NCBI RefSeq assembly: GCF_022711995.1
Contig: NZ_JALAHI010000013.1
Coordinates: forward strand, 1 to 56,649
DNA length: 56,649 nt
Direction: 5' to 3'
Origin: Enterococcus sp.
Lineage (GTDB): Bacteria; Bacillota; Bacilli; Lactobacillales; Enterococcaceae
The first letter of the stretch is position 1. Each line of letters starts with the position of its first letter. The position numbers and the translations under genes were made by a program. The notes below the pieces were generated by a model. The model searched no databases. It was not told where the DNA came from and was given only the letters and a program-made list of their open reading frames with translations. This document shows positions 34,106 to 45,581 of this stretch, one piece after another.

Positions 34106-37100
34106 ATGAGTTTACGATTTATATTAGGCGATGGTCGTTGCGACCATGAACAAGCGATTTTGGAAGCTGCCAACGCATGGTTGGAAAAACCGCAAACAGA
34201 AGTCTTTTTTCTTGTTCCTAACTACAATAAGTTTGAACGAGAAAGAGAAATTCTGCAGGCGCTAAAACAAGGACCTGGTGATTTTTCTTCGATTCGGGCG
34301 CAAGTTTACAGTTTTCATCGCTTGGCATGGTTTTACCTTCAACAGACGGGGTGGCTGTCAAAAACAGCGATCACAGATACGGGCGCGATGATGATTCTAC
34401 GCAAAATTCTGCTTGAGTTAGAAGAGAAACTGGTACTCTTTCGAGGAGAAATCAATAAACCTGGATTTATTCAACAATTGCTGGCGCTTTATCAAGAGAT
34501 GCAGACCAGTAGTATTACGACGGAGGATCTGCTTTTCGGTGGGACTGCGCCAAAGGGTAATGGCGATGATTCGGTAAAATTTGCGGAATTGGCATTGATT
34601 TTTCAACGTTTTGAATCAGAAATGATGACGCGAGAATTACAAGTGGAACAACCATTGACATTGTTGACTCGTTTTCTTCAACAAAGTTCTCAACCAACCG
34701 ACTTAGTCACTAATCCTCCAGAGCTGTCAAATTCGTTATTTATTATTAGTGGCTTTTCAGCATTTTCAACCCAAGAACAACTTTTACTAAAAGAATTGAT
34801 GAAACAAGGTCACGTAATAGTCGACTTACTATTGGATCGCGGTTATCCCCAAGAATTACCTTCACCATTAGATTTGTTTTATGAATCGGGGCGCAGTTAC
34901 CATCAACTCTATCAAGATGCTCGCTCAGAAAATGTCGGCATTTATTTAGATCAAAAACTATCAGCTGCAGAATTAGGAAAAGACTCATCTGAGGAAGCAA
35001 AGGCCTACAATGAAGTTGAATCGTTTTGGCGGAAAACACAGAATCAGCTTCATTACCACCAGCAACAGAAAGTGTCACCTTATTTAGAAATGTGGAAAGT
35101 GGGAAATCCCGAAGAAGAAGTGCGGCAGATGGCGGCAAAAATCCGGGGGCTGATCAGTGAGCAAAAAGGAGCAAAACTGCGGTATCGGGACATTCAAGTT
35201 TTGACATTGCAACCTGAGATTTACCACCAGTATATCCCAACGATTTTTAAGGACTATGATATTCCATTTTATATTGATGAAGAACAACTCATGGCCCAGC
35301 ATCCATTAGTCGAGTTTCTAAATGCTTTCTTTGCTTGTGCAGATTATGGCTTTCGCTTAAATGATATTTTTCGTCTGTTGCGGACAGAACTCTACTTGCC
35401 TCAATCTTTCCAACAGCAAGAGGATTGGCTGGCTGCTCGGGATGCCTTTCGCCAATTAGTCGATATTACGGAAAACCAAGCGCTGGCTCATAACTTCCAA
35501 GGAAAAGATTGGACCCGTGAGAAAGACTGGCTCTTAGTGGATTACACACTAACAGGGGAAAATGCTTCTGCAATCACAGAACTGACGGCCTACACGAATC
35601 AATTGCGCCGTTATTTCCGTCAGGATATTTTTAACTCTTTGAAATCGATTCAAGAAGTCGGCACGAATCTGGAAGCAGCAGGCGCGTTGTATCAGTTTTT
35701 ACTTTCGGTAGGTGTTGACCAGCAACTGATTCATTGGCGTGATCAAGCCATTGCCCAAGGAAAGCTGGAACAAGCCCGTAATCACGAACAGACATGGCAA
35801 GCACTGATTGATTTGTTAGACGAATTTGTGGCGATTTATGGCGACGATCCTTTTGAATGGTCCTTGTTTGAGGAAATAGTGATGACCGGATTGGAAAATT
35901 TGACTTTCGGAAAAATTCCAACTGCAATTGATCAAGTCAATATCAATCGCTTTGATCTAGTCCGTCCCCGCCAAGCCAAAATCACTTTTGTTCCGGGGTT
36001 GAACGAGACAGTCTTACCGCGACGAATTGAAAATAAAACGTTACTGACGAACGAAGAAAGACAGCACCTCAACCAATTATTTGCGGGAGAAAAATATTTA
36101 CGGGATACGATTATCGAAAGCAGTGCCAAAGAGCCATTCCTTTTTTATACGATCTTATTGTCTTCGACGGACAAACTGTTTCTATCGTATGCCTGCAATT
36201 TTGATACCCAGCAAAATATCAAAATATCTCCCTATTTGGCTCGACTACAGGGATTAGATGTTGCTCTACAAGATCGCGGCATTTTATCTCTGACTAGTGA
36301 TCCAGAAGCCTATGTCGGTACGTACCGAGGGTTGATCTATCCTCTGAATAATTTAAGTCAGCAGGCAAAAAAAGCAGGGCAGAATTTGCCACCTCAATGG
36401 CAGCAGTTCAAAAATGTTTTAATGGATTCACCTGTAAAACAGTTAGCCCTACGTGTGTTTGAAAGTCAAACCCATCAGAATATTCCGGTGCCACTCTCGC
36501 AAGACAAAGCCGTTGCGCTCTACGGTCCATCCATTTACAGTTCGATCTCGCAATTGGAAACTTTCTATCAGTGCGAATACAAGTATTTTGTCAGCTATGG
36601 TCTGCGGTTGAAAGAACGAGAAATCTATGGCCTCAATTCAGCGATGACTGGGGAATTTTTCCACGATGCATTAGACCGCTTTGTTAAGGTTTTGATCAGT
36701 GAAAATATTTCGTTGACCCAGCTGACGGTTGAGCAACGGCTGCAATTTGTTGAAAAAGTGCTGCAAGAGATTTTTGGAGAAGTCCGCTATGCGTTATTGT
36801 CGAGTTCCGCCAGGATGAATTTTATCCGTTATCAATTGGGCAAGACGATTCAACGTGTTGCTTGGGCATTGACAAAGCAAGGGCAAAAAATGCATTTTTC
36901 CCCACAAAAAACCGAAGTATTGTTTGGCCAGATTGCTGGTGCTCAAGGAATCAATGGCATTGAGTTGCCTTTGAGCAGTGGCGGCAAGCTGCATGTGCGA
37001 GGAAAAATCGATCGGGTTGATGCTGCACAAACGGCAGAAGAGCAGTGGCTTTCGGTCGTCGATTACAAGTCCAGCAGTCGTGAATTCGATTTGACAGAAG

Positions 37101-37678
37101 CTTACTATGGATTGGCGATGCAGTTGATCACCTATTTGGATGTCGCACTCAATGATGCGGTGCAGTTAGTTGGTACAGAAAATGTTCATCCTGCCGGGGC
37201 CTATTACTTACACGTCCATGATCCGCTTTTGGACGGTCAAAAGTTCTCAGAAGAAGAACGGTTAAAACAGTTTAAATATGACGGGTTGTTTTTGGATGAA
37301 CCAGCCTTATTCCCGCTGTTGGATCACGAATTGTCAGATAGCAGCAATTCAACTGTTTTTCCAATTCGCAAAGATAAAAGCGGGACGTATCAAAAAACAC
37401 CTCAAGCCAAAAATAAGTTTTATACCGAAGAGGAGATCCACTTATTGCGGCAGCATAACCGTAAAAATATGCAGCAAGGTGCCGAAAAGCTTCTCAGCGG
37501 TGAAATTGCCTTAAATCCTTCTTACAAGCTGAAAGACAAAAAACGAGCTTGTGAATTTTGTCCGTTTCGCAGTATTTGTGATTTTGATGTGATGCTGCAA
37601 GAAAATAATTATCATCGTTTAGAAAACTTATCCAAAGAAGAGGTTCTACAACGATTAAAGGAGGAAGAAAATGACTAA
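34106..37678 (+). CDS. rexB: ATP-dependent helicase/nuclease subunit RexB (AddB)
   Basis: Large subunit of 1190 residues of the RexAB double-strand-break resection enzyme, the Gram-positive equivalent of RecBCD. The C-terminal nuclease domain is intact: RGKIDRVD, then VVDYKSS. The Fe-S cluster cysteines are visible as YQCEYKY before it and CEFCPFRSIC at the end. The N-terminus (FILGDGRCDHEQ) lacks a canonical P-loop, as in other lactic-acid-bacterial RexB. Start 34106 has AAAGGAG 7 bp upstream; the frame to 34055 is not used. It overlaps rexA by 8 bp. Confidence 0.95.
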   Translation: MSLRFILGDGRCDHEQAILEAANAWLEKPQTEVFFLVPNYNKFEREREILQALKQGPGDFSSIRAQVYSFHRLAWFYLQQTGWLSKTAITDTGAMMILRKILLELEEKLVLFRGEINKPGFIQQLLALYQEMQTSSITTEDLLFGGTAPKGNGDDSVKFAELALIFQRFESEMMTRELQVEQPLTLLTRFLQQSSQPTDLVTNPPELSNSLFIISGFSAFSTQEQLLLKELMKQGHVIVDLLLDRGYPQELPSPLDLFYESGRSYHQLYQDARSENVGIYLDQKLSAAELGKDSSEEAKAYNEVESFWRKTQNQLHYHQQQKVSPYLEMWKVGNPEEEVRQMAAKIRGLISEQKGAKLRYRDIQVLTLQPEIYHQYIPTIFKDYDIPFYIDEEQLMAQHPLVEFLNAFFACADYGFRLNDIFRLLRTELYLPQSFQQQEDWLAARDAFRQLVDITENQALAHNFQGKDWTREKDWLLVDYTLTGENASAITELTAYTNQLRRYFRQDIFNSLKSIQEVGTNLEAAGALYQFLLSVGVDQQLIHWRDQAIAQGKLEQARNHEQTWQALIDLLDEFVAIYGDDPFEWSLFEEIVMTGLENLTFGKIPTAIDQVNINRFDLVRPRQAKITFVPGLNETVLPRRIENKTLLTNEERQHLNQLFAGEKYLRDTIIESSAKEPFLFYTILLSSTDKLFLSYACNFDTQQNIKISPYLARLQGLDVALQDRGILSLTSDPEAYVGTYRGLIYPLNNLSQQAKKAGQNLPPQWQQFKNVLMDSPVKQLALRVFESQTHQNIPVPLSQDKAVALYGPSIYSSISQLETFYQCEYKYFVSYGLRLKEREIYGLNSAMTGEFFHDALDRFVKVLISENISLTQLTVEQRLQFVEKVLQEIFGEVRYALLSSSARMNFIRYQLGKTIQRVAWALTKQGQKMHFSPQKTEVLFGQIAGAQGINGIELPLSSGGKLHVRGKIDRVDAAQTAEEQWLSVVDYKSSSREFDLTEAYYGLAMQLITYLDVALNDAVQLVGTENVHPAGAYYLHVHDPLLDGQKFSEEERLKQFKYDGLFLDEPALFPLLDHELSDSSNSTVFPIRKDKSGTYQKTPQAKNKFYTEEEIHLLRQHNRKNMQQGAEKLLSGEIALNPSYKLKDKKRACEFCPFRSICDFDVMLQENNYHRLENLSKEEVLQRLKEEEND

Positions 37679-40600
37679 GATCCCATTAAAACCACAAAAC
37701 GAAACATTTACTGATACTCAGTGGCAGGCGATCTTTGATAAGGGAGACAATCTCCTTGTTTCTGCCTCTGCCGGATCCGGAAAAACCACTGTACTGGTAC
37801 GGCGTGTGATTGAAAAACTAAAAGCAGGCAGCAATATCGATGAACTGTTGATCGTGACGTTTACCGAAGCGGCCGCTAGAGAAATGAAAGAACGGATTCA
37901 AGTGGCTTTGCAAACAGCTATCAACCAAGAGAGCCAAGAGTCGAAACGGCAGCACTTCGTTCGTCAACTGCAATTATTGCCCACAGCGAACATCTCGACG
38001 CTGCATGCCTTTTGTTTAACCGTCATACGGCGATTTTACTATCTGATCGATTTAGATCCTAGTTTTCGGATGTTGACGGATGAGACGGAAATTTTGTTAT
38101 TAAAAGAAGAAATTTGGTCCCAGTTAAGAGATGCCCATTACGAAGCAAACGATGAAGCGTTCTTTCGCTTAACTGAAAACTTCGCCAGCGATCGTTCCGA
38201 TGAAACCGTGGGGGATTTGATTTTGTCGCTGTACGATTTTGCCCGTGCCAATCCCGATCCGGAAAACTGGTTGGATCATTTAGCTGTCAATTATGAAACA
38301 ACAGAGAATTTAGGGGAGAATCCTCTCTATCAAACACAGATCAAACCGGCTTTAGTGGAGATGGCTGCAACGGCTGAACATCTGCTGGTTGCGGCTAAGC
38401 AATTTGCTGATCAGTCGCCCTTGATGGAAAAAGCGGCTACTCTCGTTCAGGCAGAAATCAATCAAGTCCAAGAAATTCAGCGAGTGTTGGCAACAGATGA
38501 TCTATCACTATTGTTTGATGGTTTGACCCATCTCACCTTTGGCCGCTACCCAAGCTACCGCAAAGAAGAACAAAAAGAACTTTCACAGGAAATCAAACCG
38601 TTGCGGGATGATGCCAAGAAACTGCTGGAACAAATCAAAGGCTATTTTCCTTATCCACCGGCAGAAATGCAACGAATGTTGGAGCTTTCGGCACCGATCG
38701 TTGCAACGATGGCGGAGATAACCAAAGAGTTTCTGGCAGCATTTCAAACTCGTAAGCTTGCAAAAGGCTTGTTGGATTTCAATGATTTGGAACACTTTAC
38801 GTTGAAAATCTTGTTAGGAGACGGCACAGGCAGTGATGCTGCTGTCTATTACCGCGACAAATTCGAGGAAGTTCTTGTGGATGAATACCAAGATATCAAT
38901 CGGCTGCAGGAAGCGATTTTGTATTGGGTACGGCAAGTGAATGGCGACCATGGCAATATGTTTATGGTAGGGGATGTCAAACAGTCGATTTATTCTTTCC
39001 GTCTCGCCGATCCAACATTATTTATCGAGAAATATCTGGCGTTTGAACATCAACAGGGGGGACGGCGGATCGTCTTAGCCGAAAATTTTCGTTCCCGTCA
39101 TGAAGTGCTTGATTTTACGAACTTGATTTTTCAACAACTGATGGACGAACAGGTTGGTCAGATTCCCTATGATGAAGCAGCGACGTTAGTTCCGGGGTTT
39201 CCGAATTTCCCTGAAAGTGCGGCCTTTATGCCAGAACTTTTGATCTATGAAAAAGAAACGGAAAGCACCGCAAATTTGATCGAGGACAAAACCGAAGGAG
39301 AACTTCATGTGACTGCGATCAAAATCAACGAACTGATCCAATCGCAATTTATGATCTATGACAAAAAAAGTCGGGAAGAGCGCCCAGTCACTTATCGGGA
39401 CATTGTTTTATTGACTCCTACCCGAAAGAATAATTTGGTGATCTTAGATGTCTTCAAAAAATTTGGGATCCCTCTTGAAGTCAATGATGCGCAGAACTAT
39501 TTTCAGGCCACGGAGATCCAAACGATGGTTGCGTTGCTGCAAATCATCGATAATCCTTATCAAGATATTCCGTTAGTGGCGGTTCTCCGTTCGCCGATGG
39601 TCGGACTCACTGAAGACGAATTAGCAGAGCTGCGGCTGGCGGATCGTACTAGCGAGTTTTACCAAGCAGTATTGACTTACCAAGCCAATCACGAAGGGAC
39701 GGCCTCCCCATTAAGCAAACGAGTGGCTGACTTTTTAAGAGAATTGAATCGTTGGCGGGAAGCTGCTCGTCGCTTGCCGATCCCTGATTTAATTTGGGAT
39801 ATTTACGATACCACGGCTTACTTGGACTATGTGGTGGGCTTGCCAGCTGGTCAGCAGCGCTATGCCAATTTGATTGCATTGATCCACCGGGCTGAAAAAT
39901 ATGAAAAAAGCAGTTTTCGCGGATTGTATCAATTCATTCGTTTTATTGAAAAGATGCAGGAAAAAGATAAAGATCTCGCGGAGCCAGTGGCAACACCAGC
40001 TGAAAATGCGGTACGGGTAATGACTGTTCATGCTAGTAAAGGATTGGAATTCCCAGTCGTTTTCTTGTTGGATACTACGAAATTCTTTAACTACCAAGAT
40101 TTTCAAAAGCGGTATATTTTTGAAGAACAGCTGGGAGCAGGGATTCAATATATCGATGCAGCGGAAAATATCAAATATGAAACGATTCCTTTTCAAGCAA
40201 TCAAACAAGTCCGTTTGAAAAAAGCGTTGTCGGAAGAAATGCGTAAACTATACGTGGCGCTGACTCGAGCGGAGCAGAAGTTGTATTTGGTCGGTTCCTA
40301 TAAAGATCAACAAGCTGCCTTTAAAGCTTGGCAAGCGGGATTGACGCAAAAGCAGACGGTTCTTGATCCGGCATTGCGCCTAGTTGCCCGAGGAAGTCTA
40401 ATGGATTGGATCGGCTTGACATTGATTCGACACCCGGAGATGGAGCAAGTTTTTGCGGAGGCTAGCGATCGCAAAGTAACGATTCATCATCCTGCAAGCT
40501 TTCAGATTAATTGGTGGAACCAAGATCAAATTGATCAGCAGTTACAATTGCAGCCGGCAGCAGAACCAGTTGCGGCTCCAACCCCAAGTGCCGCCCCCTC

Positions 40601-41351
40601 AGAAACATTGTTGGATCGTTTAGCTTATCAGTATCCTTACAGCAAGGCAACACAAACGACGAGCTATCAATCGGTCTCTGAGTTGAAACGACTGTACAAT
40701 GATCCAGATGATCAAGACATCACGTTGCTAGAATGGCGTTCTGCGGAGGAAAAACTGGCGCCTCAGCGTTTTCGTTATGTAGAAACGGAATTGGCTAAGC
40801 CGCGCTTTTTACAGGAACAAAAGCCGCAAGCGACATCCATCGGGAGTGCCACCCATTTGGTCTTGCAAATGCTGCCTTTGACGGAAGTGCCAACAGAAGC
40901 TTCATTAGCCGCTTTTATCGATGATCTGGTTGAACGTCAGCTTTTTACAAAAGAAGTGGCGGAGAAAATCGATCAATCAAGCATTCTTTGGTTCTACCAG
41001 ACGGTAATAGGGCAAACGTTGGTCAAATACGCATCACAGGTAAAACGGGAACAGCCTTTTTCCATGCTCAAAGAAGCCGAGACTATCTTTGAAGGCTTTG
41101 ACGAACCAGATGCTGAATTGTTGATCCATGGAATTATTGATGGTTATGTCGAATTGCCTGATCGAATCATTTTGTATGATTTTAAGACAGACGCAGTCTT
41201 CGGCAGTGAAGCCCAAATTGAAAAACGCATGCGAGATCGGTATTACGGACAGCTAAAACTGTATTGTCAAGCGTTGGAACAAGCATTACAGAAGCCGGTG
41301 ACCGAGATTTATCTAGTTTTACTAGCTGCTAAAAAAATGATCGAATGGTAG
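37671..41351 (+). CDS. rexA: ATP-dependent helicase/nuclease subunit RexA (AddA)
   Basis: Helicase-nuclease of 1226 residues. Superfamily 1 motifs: Walker A SASAGSGKTT (residues 31-40), FTEAAAREMKERI, VDEYQDIN, GDVKQSIYSFR, ENFRSR, VMTVHASKGLEF and VALTRAEQKLY. The C-terminal nuclease motif is ILYDFKTDAV. Together with RexB it degrades DNA from double-strand ends until Chi and loads RecA. GGAGGAAG in the end of rexB supplies the ribosome binding site. A promoter for the next gene starts 18 bp after the stop. Confidence 0.96.
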   Translation: MTKIPLKPQNETFTDTQWQAIFDKGDNLLVSASAGSGKTTVLVRRVIEKLKAGSNIDELLIVTFTEAAAREMKERIQVALQTAINQESQESKRQHFVRQLQLLPTANISTLHAFCLTVIRRFYYLIDLDPSFRMLTDETEILLLKEEIWSQLRDAHYEANDEAFFRLTENFASDRSDETVGDLILSLYDFARANPDPENWLDHLAVNYETTENLGENPLYQTQIKPALVEMAATAEHLLVAAKQFADQSPLMEKAATLVQAEINQVQEIQRVLATDDLSLLFDGLTHLTFGRYPSYRKEEQKELSQEIKPLRDDAKKLLEQIKGYFPYPPAEMQRMLELSAPIVATMAEITKEFLAAFQTRKLAKGLLDFNDLEHFTLKILLGDGTGSDAAVYYRDKFEEVLVDEYQDINRLQEAILYWVRQVNGDHGNMFMVGDVKQSIYSFRLADPTLFIEKYLAFEHQQGGRRIVLAENFRSRHEVLDFTNLIFQQLMDEQVGQIPYDEAATLVPGFPNFPESAAFMPELLIYEKETESTANLIEDKTEGELHVTAIKINELIQSQFMIYDKKSREERPVTYRDIVLLTPTRKNNLVILDVFKKFGIPLEVNDAQNYFQATEIQTMVALLQIIDNPYQDIPLVAVLRSPMVGLTEDELAELRLADRTSEFYQAVLTYQANHEGTASPLSKRVADFLRELNRWREAARRLPIPDLIWDIYDTTAYLDYVVGLPAGQQRYANLIALIHRAEKYEKSSFRGLYQFIRFIEKMQEKDKDLAEPVATPAENAVRVMTVHASKGLEFPVVFLLDTTKFFNYQDFQKRYIFEEQLGAGIQYIDAAENIKYETIPFQAIKQVRLKKALSEEMRKLYVALTRAEQKLYLVGSYKDQQAAFKAWQAGLTQKQTVLDPALRLVARGSLMDWIGLTLIRHPEMEQVFAEASDRKVTIHHPASFQINWWNQDQIDQQLQLQPAAEPVAAPTPSAAPSETLLDRLAYQYPYSKATQTTSYQSVSELKRLYNDPDDQDITLLEWRSAEEKLAPQRFRYVETELAKPRFLQEQKPQATSIGSATHLVLQMLPLTEVPTEASLAAFIDDLVERQLFTKEVAEKIDQSSILWFYQTVIGQTLVKYASQVKREQPFSMLKEAETIFEGFDEPDAELLIHGIIDGYVELPDRIILYDFKTDAVFGSEAQIEKRMRDRYYGQLKLYCQALEQALQKPVTEIYLVLLAAKKMIEW

Positions 41352-41368
41352 GCTCTCGAACGGGATTT

Positions 41369-41397
41369 CTTACAATTCGTAAGCGATATGCTATAAT
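41369..41397 (+). promoter_or_regulatory. Promoter of the HxlR gene
   Basis: CTTACA, 17 bp, TATAAT (41392-41397), 22 bp before the ATG. Confidence 0.65.
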
Positions 41398-41418
41398 AAT
41401 GCAAAGAGGTGATAGGAA

Positions 41419-41739
41419 ATGATAGAAGTGGAAACAAATTATACTCTTTGCCCTAAATTTGAAAAAGCTTTTTCGATTCTAGGGAAAAAGTGGAATGGGT
41501 TGATCATTGATGTGCTTCTTGAAGATGGCAAACAGCGGTTTGTGGATCTTGCCAAAAAAATCCCCCAAGTGAGTGATCGGGTATTGGTGGAACGTTTGAA
41601 AGAATTAGAGCGAGAAGAGATCGTCTGCAAAGAAGACAATCTGTACTGCTTGACACCAAGAGGGATCGCACTTGAAAAAAGTATGATGAGTGTAAAGCGT
41701 TGGGCAGAAACTTGGGTCAGAGAAGAAGAATGCAGTTGA
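41419..41739 (+). CDS. HxlR-family transcriptional regulator
   Basis: Winged helix-turn-helix protein of 106 residues. HxlR signature: LCPKFEKAFSILGKKWNGLI, FVDLAKKIPQVSDRVLVERLK and the wing YCLTPRGIALEKSMMSVKRW. The conserved N-terminal cysteine (Cys11) used for redox or electrophile sensing in YodB/HypR is present. No obvious target gene is adjacent: rexA lies upstream and the pheST leader downstream. GAGGTGATAGG precedes the start. It has its own promoter. Confidence 0.88.
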   Translation: MIEVETNYTLCPKFEKAFSILGKKWNGLIIDVLLEDGKQRFVDLAKKIPQVSDRVLVERLKELEREEIVCKEDNLYCLTPRGIALEKSMMSVKRWAETWVREEECS

Positions 41740-41764
41740 TTTCTGGCAAAGAATTAGGTACACT
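41736..41764 (+). promoter_or_regulatory. Promoter of pheST
   Basis: TTGATT, 17 bp, TACACT. The -35 overlaps the stop of the HxlR gene. Confidence 0.55.
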
Positions 41765-41789
41765 TAGGTCAATCGAATAGTAAAAAAGC

Positions 41790-42013
41790 GTTGATGGAAA
41801 CTAGTAGTTTGGATGAAGCAGAAAAGGGAGACTTGTCATAGACTGAAAGCAAGTTCTGTATTCGAAAAATGAATTTCATTTCCGGAGTTTGCTGAGTAAT
41901 GATCAGTCGGCAGTCCTGCTGTCGTTAGAAGAAGTGAGTGCGTGGAGAATATCCACGAATGAGGATGGTAACACGAGACGTCGTTCCTTTTTTGGGAGCA
42001 ACGTCTTTTTTTT
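41790..42013 (+). promoter_or_regulatory. pheS leader: T-box leader (phenylalanine) of pheST
   Basis: The T-box core GAATGAGGATGGTAACACG is at 41957-41975. Its TGGT (41966-41969) would pair with the ACCA end of uncharged tRNA-Phe. A candidate specifier TTC (41875-41877, followed by A) lies in the stem I region. The terminator pairs GACGTCGTTCC with GGGAGCAACGTC, followed by eight Ts (42006-42013). Uncharged tRNA-Phe should allow read-through into pheST. Confidence 0.9.
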
Positions 42014-42056
42014 GTCCTGACTCACCGGCTATTCACAAAGAATAAGGAGGAAAACC

Positions 42057-43100
42057 ATGTCTTTACAAGAAAAACTAGAGTCATTGAAAGAAGTGACGCT
42101 TTCAAAAATTAAAGCAAGCGACACCGTCAATGAATTGAATCAGATTCGTGTGGAAGTCCTTGGAAAAAAAGGCCCCATCACGGAAGTCCTGCGGGGAATG
42201 AAAGATTTATCCGCGGAAGAACGCCCAAAAGTCGGCAGCTATGCCAATGAGATCCGGGATGTGATCACGCAAGCGATCGACGAAGCCAAACTATCATTAG
42301 AAGCGATCGCTCTCGAGAAGGCATTGGCTGAAGAATCGATTGATGTCACCTTACCGGGCAAACGGATGCCACAAGGGACCCGCCATGTTTTGACGCAAAT
42401 CATGGAAGAAATCGAAGATATTTTTGTGGGGATGGGCTATCAAGTCGTTGAAGGATTTGAAGTGGAAAAAGATCACTACAATTTTGAACGAATGAATTTG
42501 CCGAAAGATCATCCAGCACGAGACATGCAAGATACATTTTATATTTCAGATGAAGTCTTGATTCGGACCCATACTTCACCAGTACAAGCGCGTACCATGG
42601 AAAAACATGATTTCAGCAAAGGACCACTGCGCATGATTTCTCCAGGGAAAGTCTTCCGCAGAGACACTGACGACGCGACCCATAGCCATCAGTTCCATCA
42701 AATTGAAGGTCTGGTAATCGATAAGAATGTAACGATGGGGGACTTAAAAGGAACCCTAGAAGTGATGATGCAAAAAATGTTTGGTGCGGAGCGCAGCATT
42801 CGTATGCGTCCGAGTTACTTCCCCTTTACTGAGCCATCTGTCGAAGTAGATGTCAGCTGTTTCAAATGTGGTGGAGCTGGCTGTAATGTCTGCAAGCACA
42901 CCGGTTGGATCGAGATATTAGGGGCAGGAATGGTTCATCCAAATGTGCTGGAAATGTCTGGAATCGATCCAAAAGAGTATTCCGGTTTTGCGTTTGGCTT
43001 AGGGCCTGACCGAGTTGCGATGTTGCGCTATGGCGTCAACGACATTCGGAATTTTTATCAAAATGATGTACGTTTCATCAGTCAGTTCAAGGGGGAATAA
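42057..43100 (+). CDS. pheS: Phenylalanyl-tRNA synthetase alpha subunit
   Basis: Catalytic alpha subunit of 347 residues of the (alpha-beta)2 enzyme that charges tRNA-Phe. An N-terminal coiled coil (about 1-90) binds tRNA. Class II motifs follow: motif 2 around [19 protein letters not shown] and motif 3 [17 protein letters not shown] near the end. AAGGAGG precedes the start. It lies behind a Phe T-box and 2 bp before pheT. Confidence 0.97.
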   Translation: MSLQEKLESLKEVTLSKIKASDTVNELNQIRVEVLGKKGPITEVLRGMKDLSAEERPKVGSYANEIRDVITQAIDEAKLSLEAIALEKALAEESIDVTLPGKRMPQGTRHVLTQIMEEIEDIFVGMGYQVVEGFEVEKDHYNFERMNLPKDHPARDMQDTFYISDEVLIRTHTSPVQARTMEKHDFSKGPLRMISPGKVFRRDTDDATHSHQFHQIEGLVIDKNVTMGDLKGTLEVMMQKMFGAERSIRMRPSYFPFTEPSVEVDVSCFKCGGAGCNVCKHTGWIEILGAGMVHPNVLEMSGIDPKEYSGFAFGLGPDRVAMLRYGVNDIRNFYQNDVRFISQFKGE

Positions 43101-43102
43101 GT

Positions 43103-45523
43103 ATGTTAGTATCTTACAAATGGTTAAATGATTATCTTGACCTTTCTGAGATCTCACCAAACGAGCTGGCAGATAAAATGTCAGTCACAGGGATCGAAGT
43201 CGAAGGAATCGAAGTGCCAGCAGCGGGATTGAAAAAAATCGTTGTGGGAGAAGTCAAAGAATGTGTGCCACATCCAGATTCAGATCACTTATCAATCTGC
43301 CAAGTAGATATCGGTGAATCGGAATTATCACAAATCGTTTGTGGTGCGCCCAATATCAAAAGCGGCATCAAAGTGATCGTGGCACTCCCAGGTTCACGAA
43401 TCGCAGGAAATGTCAAAATCAAAAAAGGCAAAATGCGGGGACAGCAATCCAATGGGATGATTTGTTCGCTGCAGGAATTAGGCTATTCCGATAGTGTGGT
43501 TCCGAAAGAATATGCAGAAGGCATTTATTACTTGCCTGCCGATGCAAACGTAGGTCAGGAAGTCTTTCCTTATCTCGATATGGATGATGCCATCATCGAA
43601 TTATCCATCACTCCAAACCGGGCCGATGCCTTAAGTATGCGGGGGGTCGCTTACGAGGTAGGAGCCATTTATCGACAAACACCAAAATTTGAGACCGCTC
43701 AACTAAATGAAAGTGCAGTGAAAGCTGCAGACAAAATCAAAGTCCGCGTGGAAGACCAAAAGGATGCGCCAGCCTATCAAATTCGGATCATTGAAAACGT
43801 AACGATTGCACCAAGTCCGCAATGGTTGCAAAACCGTTTGATGAATGAAGGCATTCGCCCAATCAACAATGTCGTGGATGTCACCAACTATATTTTACTG
43901 CAGTTTGGTCAGCCTCTTCATGCCTTTGATTACCAAAAACTAGGTAGTCAGGAAATCGTCGTTCGCCGTGGCAAACCGCAAGAAACATTGGTTACATTGG
44001 ATGGCGAAACACGAACGTTAGATGAAGAGAATATTGTGATCACCAACGGCAAAGAAGCTGTTGCTCTGGCTGGCGTCATGGGTGGCTTAGATTCTGAGAT
44101 CACACAAGAAACCACCAGTGTGGCTTTGGAAGCGGCTTTGTTTGATCCACTAGCCATTCGTTTGACGTCTAAAAAATTCAACTTGCGCAGTGAATCCTCT
44201 GCCCGTTTTGAAAAAGGCATCAACCAAGCTACGATTGCTGAAGCTTGTGATGCTGCAGCAGCTATGATCGCTGAATTGGCAGGTGGTACGGTTCTTCAAG
44301 GTGCGGTCAAAGGCGCTGAAGTGACCCCTAAGGATGTTCAAGTCACGATCACATTGGATCGGATCAATCGTTATTTAGGGACACAAATCACAACGGCTGA
44401 AGCCAATGAAATTTTTGCCGCATTAGGGTTTGGCTACCAAGAAAATGAGGGATCCTATCAAGTTGTTGTGCCGCCTCGTCGTTGGGATATTCAGATCGAA
44501 GCTGACATCATTGAAGAAGTTGCCCGTATCTATGGGTATGATCGCTTGCCATCGACACTGCCAAGTGGTGAGACAGTTGCAGGTAGCTTAACTAAAGAAC
44601 AACGCTTGACCCGCAAAGTGCGGACTTTGCTAGAAGGTAATGGGGTTAGTGAAGCCATCAGTTATGCATTGACCACCGAAGAAAAAGCCCGTCAATTTTG
44701 TTGGCAAGAAAGCCAGGTTACTCGCTTGGATTGGCCAATGACAGAAGACCGAGGCGTTTTAAGAATGAATCTACTTTCTGGGCTGTTAGATGATATTGCC
44801 TACAATTTAGCTCGTAAAAATACCAATGTTGCGTTGTACGAAGTGGGACGTGTCTTTTTCAAAACAAGTGATGATCCACGGGAACTACCAACAGAAAACA
44901 ATCATCTAGGACTAGCCATCACTGGCGCCATCACCGAAAAAGATTGGCAAGAAGGCGAACAAAAAGTTGATTTCTATCATATGAAAGGGATCTTGGAAAA
45001 CTTATTTGCAGGACTTTCTCTAACGGATCAGATCACTTTTGAAAAGACAACCGCAATCAAAGAACTGCATCCAGGCAGAGCCGCTGCCATTCTTTTGCAA
45101 GATGAAGTGATCGGCTACCTAGGACAAGTCCATCCAAGTACGGCTAAAGCCTATGATCTAACGGAAACGTATGTTGCTGAATTGGACTTGGATCGTTTGT
45201 TGGCAGCAGATAATGCACAGTTGATTTATCAAGCCGTATCGAAATTCCCAGCGGTTAACCGGGATATTGCCTTGTTAGTGGATGAAAAGACAACAAATCA
45301 AGACATTCGCCAAACGATTGAAGAAGCAGCCGGTCGTTTCTTGACCGCTATCCATTTATTCGATGTCTACCAAGGAAAGAATATCGGCAGTGACAAGAAA
45401 TCAATGGCCTATCGATTGACTTTTGCAAATCCGGAAGCAACATTGACAGATGAAGAAATCAATCAAGCAATGGCGAAAATTACTCGTGTGTTAGAAGATA
45501 CACTGCAGGTAGAAATTCGTTAG
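43103..45523 (+). CDS. pheT: Phenylalanyl-tRNA synthetase beta subunit
   Basis: Beta subunit of 806 residues, the bacterial full-length type. Domains in order: EMAP/OB-type tRNA-binding region (about 39-150), B3/B4 editing domain around [21 protein letters not shown]5 domain (about 405-480) with [20 protein letters not shown], the inactive catalytic-like core, and the C-terminal FDX-ACB domain from about residue 710 with [28 protein letters not shown] links it to pheS. A strong terminator follows at 45582. Confidence 0.97.
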   Translation: MLVSYKWLNDYLDLSEISPNELADKMSVTGIEVEGIEVPAAGLKKIVVGEVKECVPHPDSDHLSICQVDIGESELSQIVCGAPNIKSGIKVIVALPGSRIAGNVKIKKGKMRGQQSNGMICSLQELGYSDSVVPKEYAEGIYYLPADANVGQEVFPYLDMDDAIIELSITPNRADALSMRGVAYEVGAIYRQTPKFETAQLNESAVKAADKIKVRVEDQKDAPAYQIRIIENVTIAPSPQWLQNRLMNEGIRPINNVVDVTNYILLQFGQPLHAFDYQKLGSQEIVVRRGKPQETLVTLDGETRTLDEENIVITNGKEAVALAGVMGGLDSEITQETTSVALEAALFDPLAIRLTSKKFNLRSESSARFEKGINQATIAEACDAAAAMIAELAGGTVLQGAVKGAEVTPKDVQVTITLDRINRYLGTQITTAEANEIFAALGFGYQENEGSYQVVVPPRRWDIQIEADIIEEVARIYGYDRLPSTLPSGETVAGSLTKEQRLTRKVRTLLEGNGVSEAISYALTTEEKARQFCWQESQVTRLDWPMTEDRGVLRMNLLSGLLDDIAYNLARKNTNVALYEVGRVFFKTSDDPRELPTENNHLGLAITGAITEKDWQEGEQKVDFYHMKGILENLFAGLSLTDQITFEKTTAIKELHPGRAAAILLQDEVIGYLGQVHPSTAKAYDLTETYVAELDLDRLLAADNAQLIYQAVSKFPAVNRDIALLVDEKTTNQDIRQTIEEAAGRFLTAIHLFDVYQGKNIGSDKKSMAYRLTFANPEATLTDEEINQAMAKITRVLEDTLQVEIR

Positions 45524-45581
45524 TCCCATTGCGGTGACAGGAAACAATGACTTAAAAAAGAATGATCTTGAGGGGTCATTG

